Source of the DNA: Chitinophaga japonensis
GTDB lineage: Bacteria; Bacteroidota; Bacteroidia; Chitinophagales; Chitinophagaceae
Direction: 5' to 3'
Assembly: GCF_007830125.1 (NCBI RefSeq)
Contig: NZ_VLLG01000003.1
Span: 796,247-860,246 of the forward strand
DNA length: 64,000 nucleotides
Under the pieces are notes generated by a model. It was not told the DNA's origin. It made no database searches and saw nothing but the letters and a program-made list of their open reading frames with translations. The translations under genes were made by a program, and so were the position numbers. Positions 23,345 through 32,383 of the stretch are shown here, in pieces; the stretch's first letter is position 1; each line of letters starts with the position of its first letter.

Positions 23345-25024
23345 ATGGAATTGAACAAATACAGCAAAACGATCACACAGGACCCTACGCAACCGGCCGC
23401 ACAGGCCATGCTGTACGGGATAGGACTGACAGAAGAGGACCTGAAAAAAGCCCAGGTGGGCGTTGTGAGCATGGGCTACGACGGCAACACCTGCAATATG
23501 CACCTCAACGACCTGGCAAAGGAAGTAAAGCAGGGCGTATGGGCCAATGACCTGGTAGGACTGACCTTTCACACCATTGGGGTCAGCGATGGCATCAGCA
23601 ATGGTACAGAAGGCATGCGTTACTCGCTGGTCAGCCGCGACCTGATCGCCGATTCCATTGAAACGGTTTGCGGAGCGCAGTATTACGACGCCCTGATCAC
23701 CGTACCGGGCTGCGACAAGAACATGCCCGGCTCCCTGATGGCCATGGGACGCCTGAACCGCCCGGCCATCATGGTATACGGCGGCACTATTGCTCCCGGA
23801 AAGTACAAAGGGCAGGACCTGAACATCATATCCGCCTTCGAGGCCCTGGGCCAGAAACTGGCCGGGCAGCTCGATGAAGCTGATTTTAAAGGCATTGTGC
23901 AGCATTCCTGCCCCGGCGCAGGCGCCTGCGGCGGCATGTATACCGCCAACACCATGTCCAGCGCGGCAGAAGCTCTGGGTATGAGCCTTCCCTACAGCTC
24001 CTCCAACCCGGCGCTGAGCAAGGAAAAGCACGAAGAGTGCCTGGCTGCGGGCAAGTATATACGCCTGCTGCTGGAAAAGGACATCAAGCCCCGCGACATT
24101 ATGACCTTTGAGGCGTTTGAGAACGCCATCACCGTGATCATGGCGCTGGGCGGCAGCACCAATGCCGTACTGCACTTGATAGCCATCGCCCGCTCCGTGG
24201 GCATTAACCTGACGCAGGACGATTTCCAGCGCATCAGCGACAAAACCCCGCTGATAGCCGACCTGAAGCCCAGCGGCAAATACCTGATGGAGGACCTGCA
24301 CAACATTGGCGGCGTGCCCATGGTGATGAAGTACCTCTTAAAACAGGGACGCCTGCACGGCCACTGCATGACCGTAACAGGCAAAACCCTGGCAGAGAAC
24401 CTGGAGACCGTGCCCGATATCGATTTCAGCAAACAAAATATCATCTACCCGCTGGATAAGCCCCTGAAAGCCAACGGGCATATCCAGATATTATACGGCA
24501 ACCTGGCCGAAAAAGGCTCCGTAGCCAAGATCACCGGCAAGGAAGGAGAGCGCTTCCGTGGCCCGGCCCGGGTATTTGACGGGGAGTTTGAGCTGATAGC
24601 CGGTATCCAGAGCGGCCGCGTAAAGTCCGGCGATGTGGTGGTGATCCGCCAGGTAGGCCCCAAGGGCGCCCCCGGCATGCCGGAAATGCTGAAGCCTACC
24701 TCCGCTATCATGGGCGTAGGGCTGGGCAAGAACGTGGCGCTGATCACGGACGGCCGTTTTTCCGGCGGCACCCACGGCTTCGTGGTAGGGCATATTACGC
24801 CGGAAGCCTTTGAAGGCGGCACCATTGCCCTGGTAAAAGATGACGATATGATAGAGATAGATGCGGTGAATAACAAGATCAACGTGGAAGTAAGCGCGGA
24901 GGAGCTGGCCGCCCGCAGGGCGCAGTGGCAGCAGCCCGCTTTGAAAGCATCTAACGGAATATTATTTAAATACGCAAAACTTGTAAAAAATGCAACAGAA
25001 GGATGTGTTACCGATGAAGGCTAA
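23345..25024 (+). CDS. ilvD: Dihydroxy-acid dehydratase
   Basis: Fe-S dehydratase that makes the 2-keto acids of valine and isoleucine synthesis. This 559-residue protein shows the cluster and Mg motifs [11 protein letters not shown] near residue 45, [19 protein letters not shown] near residue 120, and [15 protein letters not shown] near residue 190. The C-terminal swivelling-domain signature is [19 protein letters not shown] near residue 472. Length fits IlvD. The end overlaps the start of ilvB by 35 bases if the upstream ilvB start is used. Confidence 0.97.
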   Translation: MELNKYSKTITQDPTQPAAQAMLYGIGLTEEDLKKAQVGVVSMGYDGNTCNMHLNDLAKEVKQGVWANDLVGLTFHTIGVSDGISNGTEGMRYSLVSRDLIADSIETVCGAQYYDALITVPGCDKNMPGSLMAMGRLNRPAIMVYGGTIAPGKYKGQDLNIISAFEALGQKLAGQLDEADFKGIVQHSCPGAGACGGMYTANTMSSAAEALGMSLPYSSSNPALSKEKHEECLAAGKYIRLLLEKDIKPRDIMTFEAFENAITVIMALGGSTNAVLHLIAIARSVGINLTQDDFQRISDKTPLIADLKPSGKYLMEDLHNIGGVPMVMKYLLKQGRLHGHCMTVTGKTLAENLETVPDIDFSKQNIIYPLDKPLKANGHIQILYGNLAEKGSVAKITGKEGERFRGPARVFDGEFELIAGIQSGRVKSGDVVVIRQVGPKGAPGMPEMLKPTSAIMGVGLGKNVALITDGRFSGGTHGFVVGHITPEAFEGGTIALVKDDDMIEIDAVNNKINVEVSAEELAARRAQWQQPALKASNGILFKYAKLVKNATEGCVTDEG

Positions 25025-26750
25025 ACCGGTTGACGAGCCCACGCCCGTAGCCAGTGCGCCCCTGCAGCCCATTACCGGCGCTGAAGCGGTGATCCGCTCC
25101 CTTATTGCAGAAGGAGTGGAAACCATTTTCGGCTATCCCGGTGGTGCCATCATGCCCATTTATGATGCGCTGTACGATTTTCAGGACCAGGTGCATCATA
25201 TACTGGTCCGGCACGAACAGGGCGCTACTCATGCAGCCCAGGGGTATGCCCGCACATCCGGTAAGGTCGGCGTGGTGTTTGCCACATCCGGCCCGGGCGC
25301 CACTAACCTGGTAACAGGGCTGGCCGATGCGCACATGGACTCTACCCCCATGGTATGCATCACCGGCCAGGTAGCCGCCGCGCTGCTGGGCACCGATGCC
25401 TTCCAGGAAACGGACGTGATCGGCATTACCATGCCCATTACCAAGTGGAACATCCAGGTAACACGCCCCGAAGATATTCCCGGCGCTATTGCCAAGGCTT
25501 TCTATATTGCCCGCAACGGCCGTCCCGGCCCTGTGCTGGTAGACATCACCAAGAACGCGCAGGTAGCCAAATGCGATTTTCAATACCAGAAATGTGAATA
25601 CATCCGCAGCTACCGGCCGGTGCCCGCCCTGCAGGAAGACCAGGTGGAAGCGGCGGCAGCGCTGATCAACAGCGCTAAAAAGCCCTACATCCTGTGCGGG
25701 CACGGCGTATTGATCGCCAATGCGGAAAAAGAGCTGATAGCGCTGGCGGAAAAAGCGCAGATACCCATCGCCTCTACCTTGCTGGGCCTGTCTGCCGTAC
25801 CGGTAGACCATCCCCTGTATGTGGGTTACCTGGGTATGCACGGCAACTACGCGCCCAACATCAAGACCAATGAATGTGATGTGCTGATAGCCGTGGGCAT
25901 GCGCTTTGACGACCGTATAACCGGCGACGTGAGCACCTATGCCAGCCAGGCGAAAGTGCTGCATATAGAAATTGACGCGGCGGAGATCAACAAGATCATC
26001 AAGGCCGACGTGGCGGTGCATGCGGATGCCAAAGCTGCATTGCAGGCCCTGCTGCCGAAGATACAGCCGCAGCAGCATGATGAATGGCTGCAGGGCTTCA
26101 AGGAAGCCGACCGCATGGAAGAAGAAAAAGTGACCAGGCACGAGCTGTACCCCACGGAAGGCGGGCTGAAAATGGCGGAAGTGATACGCCTGATATCCGA
26201 AAAGACCGGCGGCCATGCCGTACTGGTAACGGATGTAGGCCAGCACCAGATGATCGCCTCCCGCTACTACCGCTTCCAGGACCCGAACACCAATATCACC
26301 TCCGGTGGCATGGGCACCATGGGCTTTGCCCTGCCGGCCGCCATGGGCGCCAAGGTGGGCACGCCGGAAAAGGAAGTGGTGGCCATCATCGGCGATGGTT
26401 GCTTCCAGATGACGCTGCAGGAGCTGGGCACTATCTACCAGTCTGAAATAGGCGTGAAGATCGTGATCCTCAACAATAATTTCCTGGGCATGGTGCGGCA
26501 GTGGCAGCAACTGTTCTTTGACAAGCGCTATTCCTCCACCGAGATGATCAACCCTGATTTTGTGCAGATCGCCAAAGGGTTTTACGTGCCCGGCAGAAAG
26601 GTAACGGACCGTGCGGAGATCAGCGCTGCTGTGGACGAAATGCTGCAGCACAAAGGCGCTTACCTGCTGGAAGTGGTGGTGGAAAAAGAGGACAACGTAT
26701 TCCCGATGGTGCCGGCCGGCGCGCCGATCGCCAATATCAGGCTGGAGTAG
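24990..26750 (+). CDS. ilvB: Acetolactate synthase large subunit
   Basis: Thiamine-diphosphate enzyme that condenses pyruvate with pyruvate or 2-ketobutyrate. N-terminal Pyr domain: [16 protein letters not shown] with the downstream catalytic Glu in [17 protein letters not shown]. Central FAD-binding domain: [12 protein letters not shown]-terminal PP domain: [14 protein letters not shown] then [14 protein letters not shown] (the GDG...NN thiamine motif). The ATG at 24990 gives 586 residues and a 35-base overlap with ilvD; the ATG at 25014 (MKAKPVDEP) is an equally possible start. The small regulatory subunit gene follows. Confidence 0.96.
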   Translation: MQQKDVLPMKAKPVDEPTPVASAPLQPITGAEAVIRSLIAEGVETIFGYPGGAIMPIYDALYDFQDQVHHILVRHEQGATHAAQGYARTSGKVGVVFATSGPGATNLVTGLADAHMDSTPMVCITGQVAAALLGTDAFQETDVIGITMPITKWNIQVTRPEDIPGAIAKAFYIARNGRPGPVLVDITKNAQVAKCDFQYQKCEYIRSYRPVPALQEDQVEAAAALINSAKKPYILCGHGVLIANAEKELIALAEKAQIPIASTLLGLSAVPVDHPLYVGYLGMHGNYAPNIKTNECDVLIAVGMRFDDRITGDVSTYASQAKVLHIEIDAAEINKIIKADVAVHADAKAALQALLPKIQPQQHDEWLQGFKEADRMEEEKVTRHELYPTEGGLKMAEVIRLISEKTGGHAVLVTDVGQHQMIASRYYRFQDPNTNITSGGMGTMGFALPAAMGAKVGTPEKEVVAIIGDGCFQMTLQELGTIYQSEIGVKIVILNNNFLGMVRQWQQLFFDKRYSSTEMINPDFVQIAKGFYVPGRKVTDRAEISAAVDEMLQHKGAYLLEVVVEKEDNVFPMVPAGAPIANIRLE

Positions 26751-26798
26751 CAGGGGCTTTGAGCAACGTAATTGATCATTTAATTCATTTGGAGCATT

Positions 26799-27347
26799 AT
26801 GCAAAAAGAATATACAGTAACGGTATACACGGAAGACCGCATCGGTATCACCAACCGTATCACCGTTATTTTTACACGCCGGGGCATTAACATTACCAGC
26901 CTCACCACCGCTGAAACGGAGATACCGGGCGTATACAAGTTCATCATCACGGTAATGTCCGAAAGGGAAAAGCTGGAAAAAGTAGTAGGGCAGATAGAGA
27001 AGCTGATAGAGATACACCGCGCTTTTGTGCATGAAGAGGATGAAGTGGTGTACCAGGAACTGGCGCTGTACAAGATATCCACCAAATCACTGCATAACGG
27101 TAACATTGAAAAGCTGATACGCGATAACAACGCGCGCATCCTGACCATTACCGCCGATTATTTTGTGATAGAAAAAACCGGCCACCAGCAGGAGCTCATC
27201 GCCATGCTCAAAAAGCTGGAGCCTTACGGGCTGATCGAATATTCCAAAAGCGGCCGCGTAGCCATTGTGAAATGGAGCCGCCGTTTCCACGATCACCTGA
27301 AAGAGCTGGCCGCCAAAGAAGCGGATAATTTTAAAGCGATTAGCTAA
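26799..27347 (+). CDS. ilvN: Acetolactate synthase small (regulatory) subunit
   Basis: A 182-residue ACT-domain subunit that activates the large subunit and gives valine feedback inhibition in the family. The N-terminal ACT domain is clear (YTVTVYTEDRIGITNRITVI, FTRRGINITSLTTAETEIPG), followed by the conserved C-terminal segment that includes LIEYSKSGRVAIVKW. It lies 48 bases after ilvB and 49 before ilvC, as expected in an ilvBNC block. IlvH is an equivalent name. Confidence 0.94.
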   Translation: MQKEYTVTVYTEDRIGITNRITVIFTRRGINITSLTTAETEIPGVYKFIITVMSEREKLEKVVGQIEKLIEIHRAFVHEEDEVVYQELALYKISTKSLHNGNIEKLIRDNNARILTITADYFVIEKTGHQQELIAMLKKLEPYGLIEYSKSGRVAIVKWSRRFHDHLKELAAKEADNFKAIS

Positions 27348-27396
27348 TACCTGATTTACCAACATACTAAACACACAAACAAACCACTAACAAAAC

Positions 27397-28440
27397 ATGG
27401 CAACCATCAATTTTGGCGGGGTACTGGAAGACGTAGTAACCAGAGAAGAATTCCCCATGGAAAAAGCGAGAGAAGTGTTGAAAAACGAAACGATCGCAAT
27501 TATCGGTTACGGCGTGCAGGGCCCCGGCCAGGCATTGAACCTGAAAGACAATGGCTTTAATGTGATCGTCGGTCAACGTAAGAACTCCAAGACCTGGGAC
27601 AAGGCCGTAGCAGACGGCTGGGTACCTGGCCAGACGCTGTTCGAGATCGAAGAAGCTGCACAGAAAGGCACTATTCTCCAGTTCCTGTTGTCTGATGCCG
27701 GCCAGATCGCACTGTGGCCTACATTGAAACAGTATCTTACACCTGGTAAGGCATTGTATTTTTCCCATGGTTTTGGTATTACCTACAAGGAGCAGACCGG
27801 CATCATTCCCCCTGCAGACGTGGATGTGATACTGGTAGCCCCCAAGGGTTCCGGTACTTCCCTGCGCAGGCTGTTCCTGGCCGGACAGGGGCTGAACTCC
27901 AGCTTCGCGGTGTTCCAGGACGCTACCGGCCGCGCACGTGAAAGAGTGATCGCGCTGGGCATCGGCGTAGGTTCCGGCTACCTGTTTGAAACAGATTTCA
28001 AGAAAGAAGTATACAGTGACCTGACCGGCGAGCGTGGCACACTGATGGGCGCCATCCAGGGTATTTTTGCTGCACAGTACGAAACCCTGCGCAAGAACGG
28101 TCACTCTCCTTCAGAAGCCTTCAACGAGACCGTAGAAGAGCTGACCCAGTCCCTGATGCCGCTGGTAGCGGAGAACGGTATGGACTGGATGTATGCCAAC
28201 TGCTCTACCACGGCGCAACGTGGCGCGCTGGACTGGTGGAAGAAATTCAAGGAAGCCACCCAGCCCGTGTTTGAAGAGCTGTACGCCAGCGTAGCTGCCG
28301 GCAAGGAAGCAGAGCGTTCCATTGCCTCCAACAGCCAGGCGGACTACCGCGAGAAGCTGAATGAAGAACTGAAAGAGCTGCGTGAAAGCGAAATGTGGCA
28401 GGCCGGATCAGCCGTGCGCAAGCTGCGGCCCAACAACTAA
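27397..28440 (+). CDS. ilvC: Ketol-acid reductoisomerase
   Basis: NAD(P)H enzyme catalysing alkyl migration and reduction in Ile/Val synthesis. This 347-residue protein has the Rossmann loop IIGYGVQGPGQALNLKDNG near residue 35, the reductoisomerase block YFSHGFGITYKEQTGIIPP near residue 117, and metal-binding residues in DLTGERGTLMGAIQG near residue 208. Length fits a short-type KARI. A family B palindrome separates it from ilvA. Confidence 0.95.
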   Translation: MATINFGGVLEDVVTREEFPMEKAREVLKNETIAIIGYGVQGPGQALNLKDNGFNVIVGQRKNSKTWDKAVADGWVPGQTLFEIEEAAQKGTILQFLLSDAGQIALWPTLKQYLTPGKALYFSHGFGITYKEQTGIIPPADVDVILVAPKGSGTSLRRLFLAGQGLNSSFAVFQDATGRARERVIALGIGVGSGYLFETDFKKEVYSDLTGERGTLMGAIQGIFAAQYETLRKNGHSPSEAFNETVEELTQSLMPLVAENGMDWMYANCSTTAQRGALDWWKKFKEATQPVFEELYASVAAGKEAERSIASNSQADYREKLNEELKELRESEMWQAGSAVRKLRPNN

Positions 28441-28454
28441 GCGCGCAACGCTTG

Positions 28455-28554
28455 GTTAATTAATAATTAATAGTTAATAATTAATAATAAGCGGCACAAG
28501 TGCTTCAATGAAACACCGGCCTTACGATTATTAATTATTAACTATTAATTACAA
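28455..28554. repeat. Palindromic interspersed repeat, family B (AT-rich), copy 2
   Basis: Left arm TTAATTAATAATTAATAG with further TTAATAA heptads (28455-28490); right arm (28527-28551) is the complement TTATTAATTATTAACTATT. The core contains ACAAGTGCTTCAAT and TTACGA, as in the copy at 6181. It lies inside the ilv operon between ilvC and ilvA. Confidence 0.8.
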
Positions 28555-28584
28555 TAAATCTCCTGACAAGGTGAAATCTGAAAT

Positions 28585-29841
28585 ATGTCTGAAGTATTGA
28601 AAAGTGTAAATCCCCTCGATATACGGGAAGCAGCAGAGAAGCTGAAGCCGGTGGTGAACCGTACCCCGCTTACCTACAGCGCTACGCTTTCCCGCCGCTA
28701 TGATTGTGATGTGTACCTGAAAAGGGAGGATATGCAGATTGTGCGCTCGTACAAGCTGCGGGGAGCTTACAACCTGGTCAGCAGCCTGGGAAAGGAGCAG
28801 CTCGCCAACGGCGTTACCTGCGCCAGCGCGGGCAACCATGCCCAGGGCTTTGCCTATGCCTGCCGGCAGATGGATATCCGCGGGGTGGTGTTCATGCCCA
28901 TTATCACTCCCAAGCAGAAGGTGAACCAGGTGAAGATGTTTGGCGGAGACAACATCCAGATACAACTGGTAGGCGATACTTTTGACGATTGCGCGGAAGA
29001 AGCACAGGCATTTACCCGGGAGCACGGCATGACCTTCATCCCGCCCTTTGACAATCCCAAGATCATAGAAGGGCAGGGCACCGTGGCCGTGGAAATACTG
29101 GAAGACCAGCCGCACGTGGACTACCTCTTTGTGCCTGTTGGCGGCGGCGGACTGGCAGCCGGCGTAGGCACCTATTTTAAAACATACAGTCCCCAGACCA
29201 CCATCATAGGCGTGGAGCCGGAAGGCGCGCCCTCCATGCTGCGCGCCCTGGAGAACGGATCGCCCGTAACCCTTGATGAAATAGACCGCTTCGTGGACGG
29301 CGCAGCCGTAAAAAGGGTAGGACAGCTCACTTTCGATATCTGCAAGGACGTGCTCAGCAAAATGCACCTGGTGGCGGAAGGTAAGGTATGCTCCACCATC
29401 CTGAAGCTTTATAACGAGGACGCCATCGTGGTAGAGCCGGCCGGCGCACTGTCCATTGCCGCGCTGGACGATTTTGCTGACCAGATAAAAGGTAAGCGCG
29501 TGGTTTGCGTGGTAAGCGGCAGCAACAATGATATAGACCGCATGCAGGAAATAAAAGAGCGCTCCCTGCTGTATGAAGGACTGAAGCATTATTTCATTAT
29601 CCGTTTTGCGCAAAGACCCGGCGCATTAAGGGACCTGCTGAACAATGTACTGGGCCCCAATGACGATATTACCCGTTTTGAATACATCCAGAAACACAAC
29701 AAGGAGACCGGCCCCGCGCTGGTAGGCATTGAGCTGAAGAACAGGGAGGACTACGATACCCTGATCGCCAACCTCGGCAAATATCATTTCCATTATACAG
29801 AGCTGAACAAGGACGATAATTTGTTCGGATATTTGGTGTAA
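28585..29841 (+). CDS. ilvA: Threonine ammonia-lyase (threonine dehydratase)
   Basis: Makes 2-ketobutyrate from threonine, the first committed step to isoleucine. A 418-residue fold-type II PLP enzyme: YLKREDMQIVRSYKLRGAYN near residue 46 has the PLP Lys, SAGNHAQGFAY near residue 78 is the substrate loop, and PVGGGGLAAGVG near residue 183 binds the phosphate. A C-terminal ACT-like domain (FIIRFAQRPGALRDLLNNV, about 333-418) gives one regulatory module, as in the shorter IlvA forms. Last gene of the ilv operon. Confidence 0.95.
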   Translation: MSEVLKSVNPLDIREAAEKLKPVVNRTPLTYSATLSRRYDCDVYLKREDMQIVRSYKLRGAYNLVSSLGKEQLANGVTCASAGNHAQGFAYACRQMDIRGVVFMPIITPKQKVNQVKMFGGDNIQIQLVGDTFDDCAEEAQAFTREHGMTFIPPFDNPKIIEGQGTVAVEILEDQPHVDYLFVPVGGGGLAAGVGTYFKTYSPQTTIIGVEPEGAPSMLRALENGSPVTLDEIDRFVDGAAVKRVGQLTFDICKDVLSKMHLVAEGKVCSTILKLYNEDAIVVEPAGALSIAALDDFADQIKGKRVVCVVSGSNNDIDRMQEIKERSLLYEGLKHYFIIRFAQRPGALRDLLNNVLGPNDDITRFEYIQKHNKETGPALVGIELKNREDYDTLIANLGKYHFHYTELNKDDNLFGYLV

Positions 29842-29848
29842 ATGCGGG

Positions 29849-29908
29849 TACAAAACCCGGGATGCGCAACGCACCGTGCATGGCACAGGAGCGTTCCCGT
29901 GTTTTGTA
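29849..29908. repeat. Imperfect inverted repeat after ilvA
   Basis: TACAAAAC (29849-29856) pairs with GTTTTGTA (29901-29908); inside it CGGGA pairs with TCCCG and further pairing is possible (AACGC with GCGTT, GTGC with GCAC). Only a short T-poor tail follows. It may end the ilv transcript or be the remnant of an element. Confidence 0.5.
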
Positions 29909-30047
29909 TTTAGCAGGAAGCGTTTTCACATTCGGCATTTTGCATTAAGTTTGTTTTAACTATTTATTGATACGGAACAACGCCGTTCATGCGTTATCAT
30001 CATTAAGCAGACAGAACAATCGAACAGTAATAAAAAATAACCGACCG

Positions 30048-30992
30048 ATGGAAGCAGCTATATTACCCAGGTTTGGCGATGCCGACGCTTTTGAGATGGC
30101 AACAATTCCTATCCCCCGTCCCGCCGCAGGACAGCTTCTGGTGAAGGTGCAGGCAGCAGGGTTAAACCCCGTGGACTACAAGACCCGTATGGGTAAAGGG
30201 CAGGCCGCGCGGTTTACCTTACCGGCCATACTGGGCTGGGATATTGCCGGCCAGATAGCGGATGCGGGGCAGGGCGCCCACAAGTTCAAACCGGGCGACC
30301 GTATTTTCGGTATGAGCAATTTTCCCGGGCCCGCCAATGCCTATGCACAGTTTGCAGTAGTACAGGAAAACGAGTTTACCCTGGTGCCGGATAATGTGCC
30401 GGACGACATGGCCGGGGCTACCCCGCTGGCCGCCCTCACGGCCTGGGAGGCCCTGTATGACCATGCAGAGCTGAAGGCCGGCATGCGCGTGCTGATCCAT
30501 GCGGCAGCCGGCGGCGTAGGCCACATTGCGGTACAACTGGCCAGGATCACGGAAACCTATGTGATTGGTACCGCCTCTGCGCAAAATCATCCCTACCTGA
30601 AGGAACTGGGCGCCAATGAGTGCATTGATTACCGGGAACAACGTTTTGAAACCGCCACGGCGCCCGTAGATGTGGTGCTGGATGGCATGGGTGGTGAAAC
30701 AGCCCTCCGCTCGCTGGACATTATCAAGCCGGGCGGCGTGCTGGTATCCCTGCCTTCCATGTTCAAAGACGACCCGGACGTGCTGGCCAGGGCAAAGGAA
30801 AAAGGCGTGCGGGTGGTATGGATGAGCGTCAGGCCGGCGGGAGAGCGTATGGAGCAGATCGCCGCCCTGATGGCCGCTGGCAAGCTGAAAGTAAAAGTGG
30901 CCGCCAGCTTTCCCCTGAAAGAGGTGACCAAAGCGCACCAGTTGCTGGAGTCCCACCACGTGCAGGGAAAGGTGGTGTTACTACCTAATTAG
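30048..30992 (+). CDS. Zinc-independent MDR-family NADP-dependent oxidoreductase (quinone reductase-like)
   Basis: A 314-residue medium-chain dehydrogenase/reductase. The N-terminal GroES-like domain (AAGLNPVDYKTRMG) lacks the catalytic-zinc Cys, as in quinone oxidoreductases. The Rossmann domain has HAAAGGVGHIAVQLA near residue 152. It probably reduces quinones or enones with NADPH; the substrate is unknown. The frame is open to 29967, but ATG 30048 (MEAAILPRFGDADAF) matches the normal N-terminus of the family. Confidence 0.87.
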   Translation: MEAAILPRFGDADAFEMATIPIPRPAAGQLLVKVQAAGLNPVDYKTRMGKGQAARFTLPAILGWDIAGQIADAGQGAHKFKPGDRIFGMSNFPGPANAYAQFAVVQENEFTLVPDNVPDDMAGATPLAALTAWEALYDHAELKAGMRVLIHAAAGGVGHIAVQLARITETYVIGTASAQNHPYLKELGANECIDYREQRFETATAPVDVVLDGMGGETALRSLDIIKPGGVLVSLPSMFKDDPDVLARAKEKGVRVVWMSVRPAGERMEQIAALMAAGKLKVKVAASFPLKEVTKAHQLLESHHVQGKVVLLPN

Positions 30993-30994
30993 AA

Positions 30995-31140
30995 AGTTCC
31001 AAATTCCAAATCCCAAATCCCAAACGGTAAGCAGGCTCTCAGAACAGCGCAACCGTTGCTGGTAGCTGGGGATTGCATCCAATTTGGAATTTGGGATTTG
31101 GCATTTTTTGGGATTTGGCATTTGGGATTTTTTGAAATTT
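30995..31140. repeat. Palindromic interspersed repeat, family A, copy 5
   Basis: Left arm 30995-31025 (TTCCAAA/TTCCAAA/TCCCAAA), right arm 31082-31140 (TTTGGAA/TTTGGGA/TTTGGCA units). The core (TTGCTGGTAGCTGGGGATTG, plus strand) is recognisable but diverged. It ends seven bases before the ATG at 31147. Confidence 0.8.
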
Positions 31141-31146
31141 CATCTC

Positions 31147-32286
31147 ATGCTCAGTTATTGGGAGAAGCAAAGCTTCCTGCATTACGATTATATAGTGCTG
31201 GGCAGCGGCATTACCGGGCTTTCTACCGCCATCAGCATCCGGCAGCGCCGGCCCGGCGCCCGTGTGCTGGTGCTGGAAAGGGGATTGCTGCCCACCGGGG
31301 CCAGTACCCGCAATGCAGGTTTTGCCTGCATAGGCAGCCTCACCGAAATACTGGCAGACCTGCGCAGCTCAACGCCTGCGGAAGTGGCGGCCCTGGTAGC
31401 CATGCGCCGCAAAGGACTGCAGTTGCTGCGGCAGCGACTGGGCGACAGCCATATAGACTACCGCGAGCAGGGCAGCTATGAGCTGATCAGCCGGCAGGAG
31501 CTGCCCGCCCTGCAGCAGTTGGACGCCGCCAACGCCCTGCTGCAGCCGGTATTGGGCGGCGAAGCCTTTACCCAGGTCAATGAAAAAATAAGGTCCTTCG
31601 GGTTCCATCCTCAGTATACTGCTGCGCTGGTGCAGAATAATTATGAAGGTGAGCTGGATACCGGCAAAATGATGCGCCGCCTTACCGATCTGGCCATCGC
31701 GCAGCAGGTAGAGATCAAGACCGGTTGCCTGGTTACCCGTTTTGAAGAAACACGTACAGGCGTTAATGTTATAGCACAGACCTCCGCTGTACAGGAAGAG
31801 GTTATTTTTCATTGCCAAAGGCTGGCGGTATGTACCAATGCCTTCACCAAAACCCTGCTCCCGGATATCGACCTGCAGCCCGGCCGCGGACAGGTGCTGA
31901 TCACAGACCCGGTGCCCGGCCTGCCTTTTACCGGCATCTTCCACATGGAAGAGGGGTATTATTATTTCCGGGAGCTGCAGGGCCGCGTGCTGTTTGGCGG
32001 CGGCCGCCACCTGGATTTTGCCGGCGAGGCCACCACGGCATTTGAGCTGAACGCACATATACAGCAGCAGTTGGAAGAGAAGCTGCGCACCATCATCCTG
32101 CCGCATCATCCTTTTACAGTAGCAGACCGCTGGACAGGCATTATGGCGTTTGGCGCCAGCAAGCAACCGCTGCTGCAGGCTTGGTCTGAAAAAATATTTT
32201 TAGGCCTGCGCCTCGGCGGCATGGGAGTAGCTATTGGCAGCGCAGTGGGCGAGGAGCTGGCTGCAATGTTAACAAAGCACAACTAA
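31147..32286 (+). CDS. FAD-dependent oxidoreductase (DAO / glycine oxidase-like)
   Basis: A 379-residue flavoprotein of the D-amino acid oxidase family. The dinucleotide-binding motif is DYIVLGSGITGLSTAISI at residues 13-30, RNAGFACIGS follows near residue 58, and the FAD-binding C-terminus reads GLRLGGMGVAIGSAVG near residue 350. Relatives oxidise the amine of small amino acids; the substrate here is unknown. The frame extends upstream through the repeat arm to 31084, but ATG 31147 is the sensible start. Confidence 0.85.
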   Translation: MLSYWEKQSFLHYDYIVLGSGITGLSTAISIRQRRPGARVLVLERGLLPTGASTRNAGFACIGSLTEILADLRSSTPAEVAALVAMRRKGLQLLRQRLGDSHIDYREQGSYELISRQELPALQQLDAANALLQPVLGGEAFTQVNEKIRSFGFHPQYTAALVQNNYEGELDTGKMMRRLTDLAIAQQVEIKTGCLVTRFEETRTGVNVIAQTSAVQEEVIFHCQRLAVCTNAFTKTLLPDIDLQPGRGQVLITDPVPGLPFTGIFHMEEGYYYFRELQGRVLFGGGRHLDFAGEATTAFELNAHIQQQLEEKLRTIILPHHPFTVADRWTGIMAFGASKQPLLQAWSEKIFLGLRLGGMGVAIGSAVGEELAAMLTKHN

Positions 32287-32383
32287 TTTTTCCATTCCAA
32301 AATACTTTCCTATATTCATCCGTTTTTTACCAATCACCCGGTAACCGGATAAAACCATTATCTCATTACCACGTTAAAGAATT

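Noticed and set aside
25008..27032. A 674-codon open frame on the minus strand
   Set aside because: Antisense to ilvB and ilvN, both of which carry full family motifs on the plus strand.
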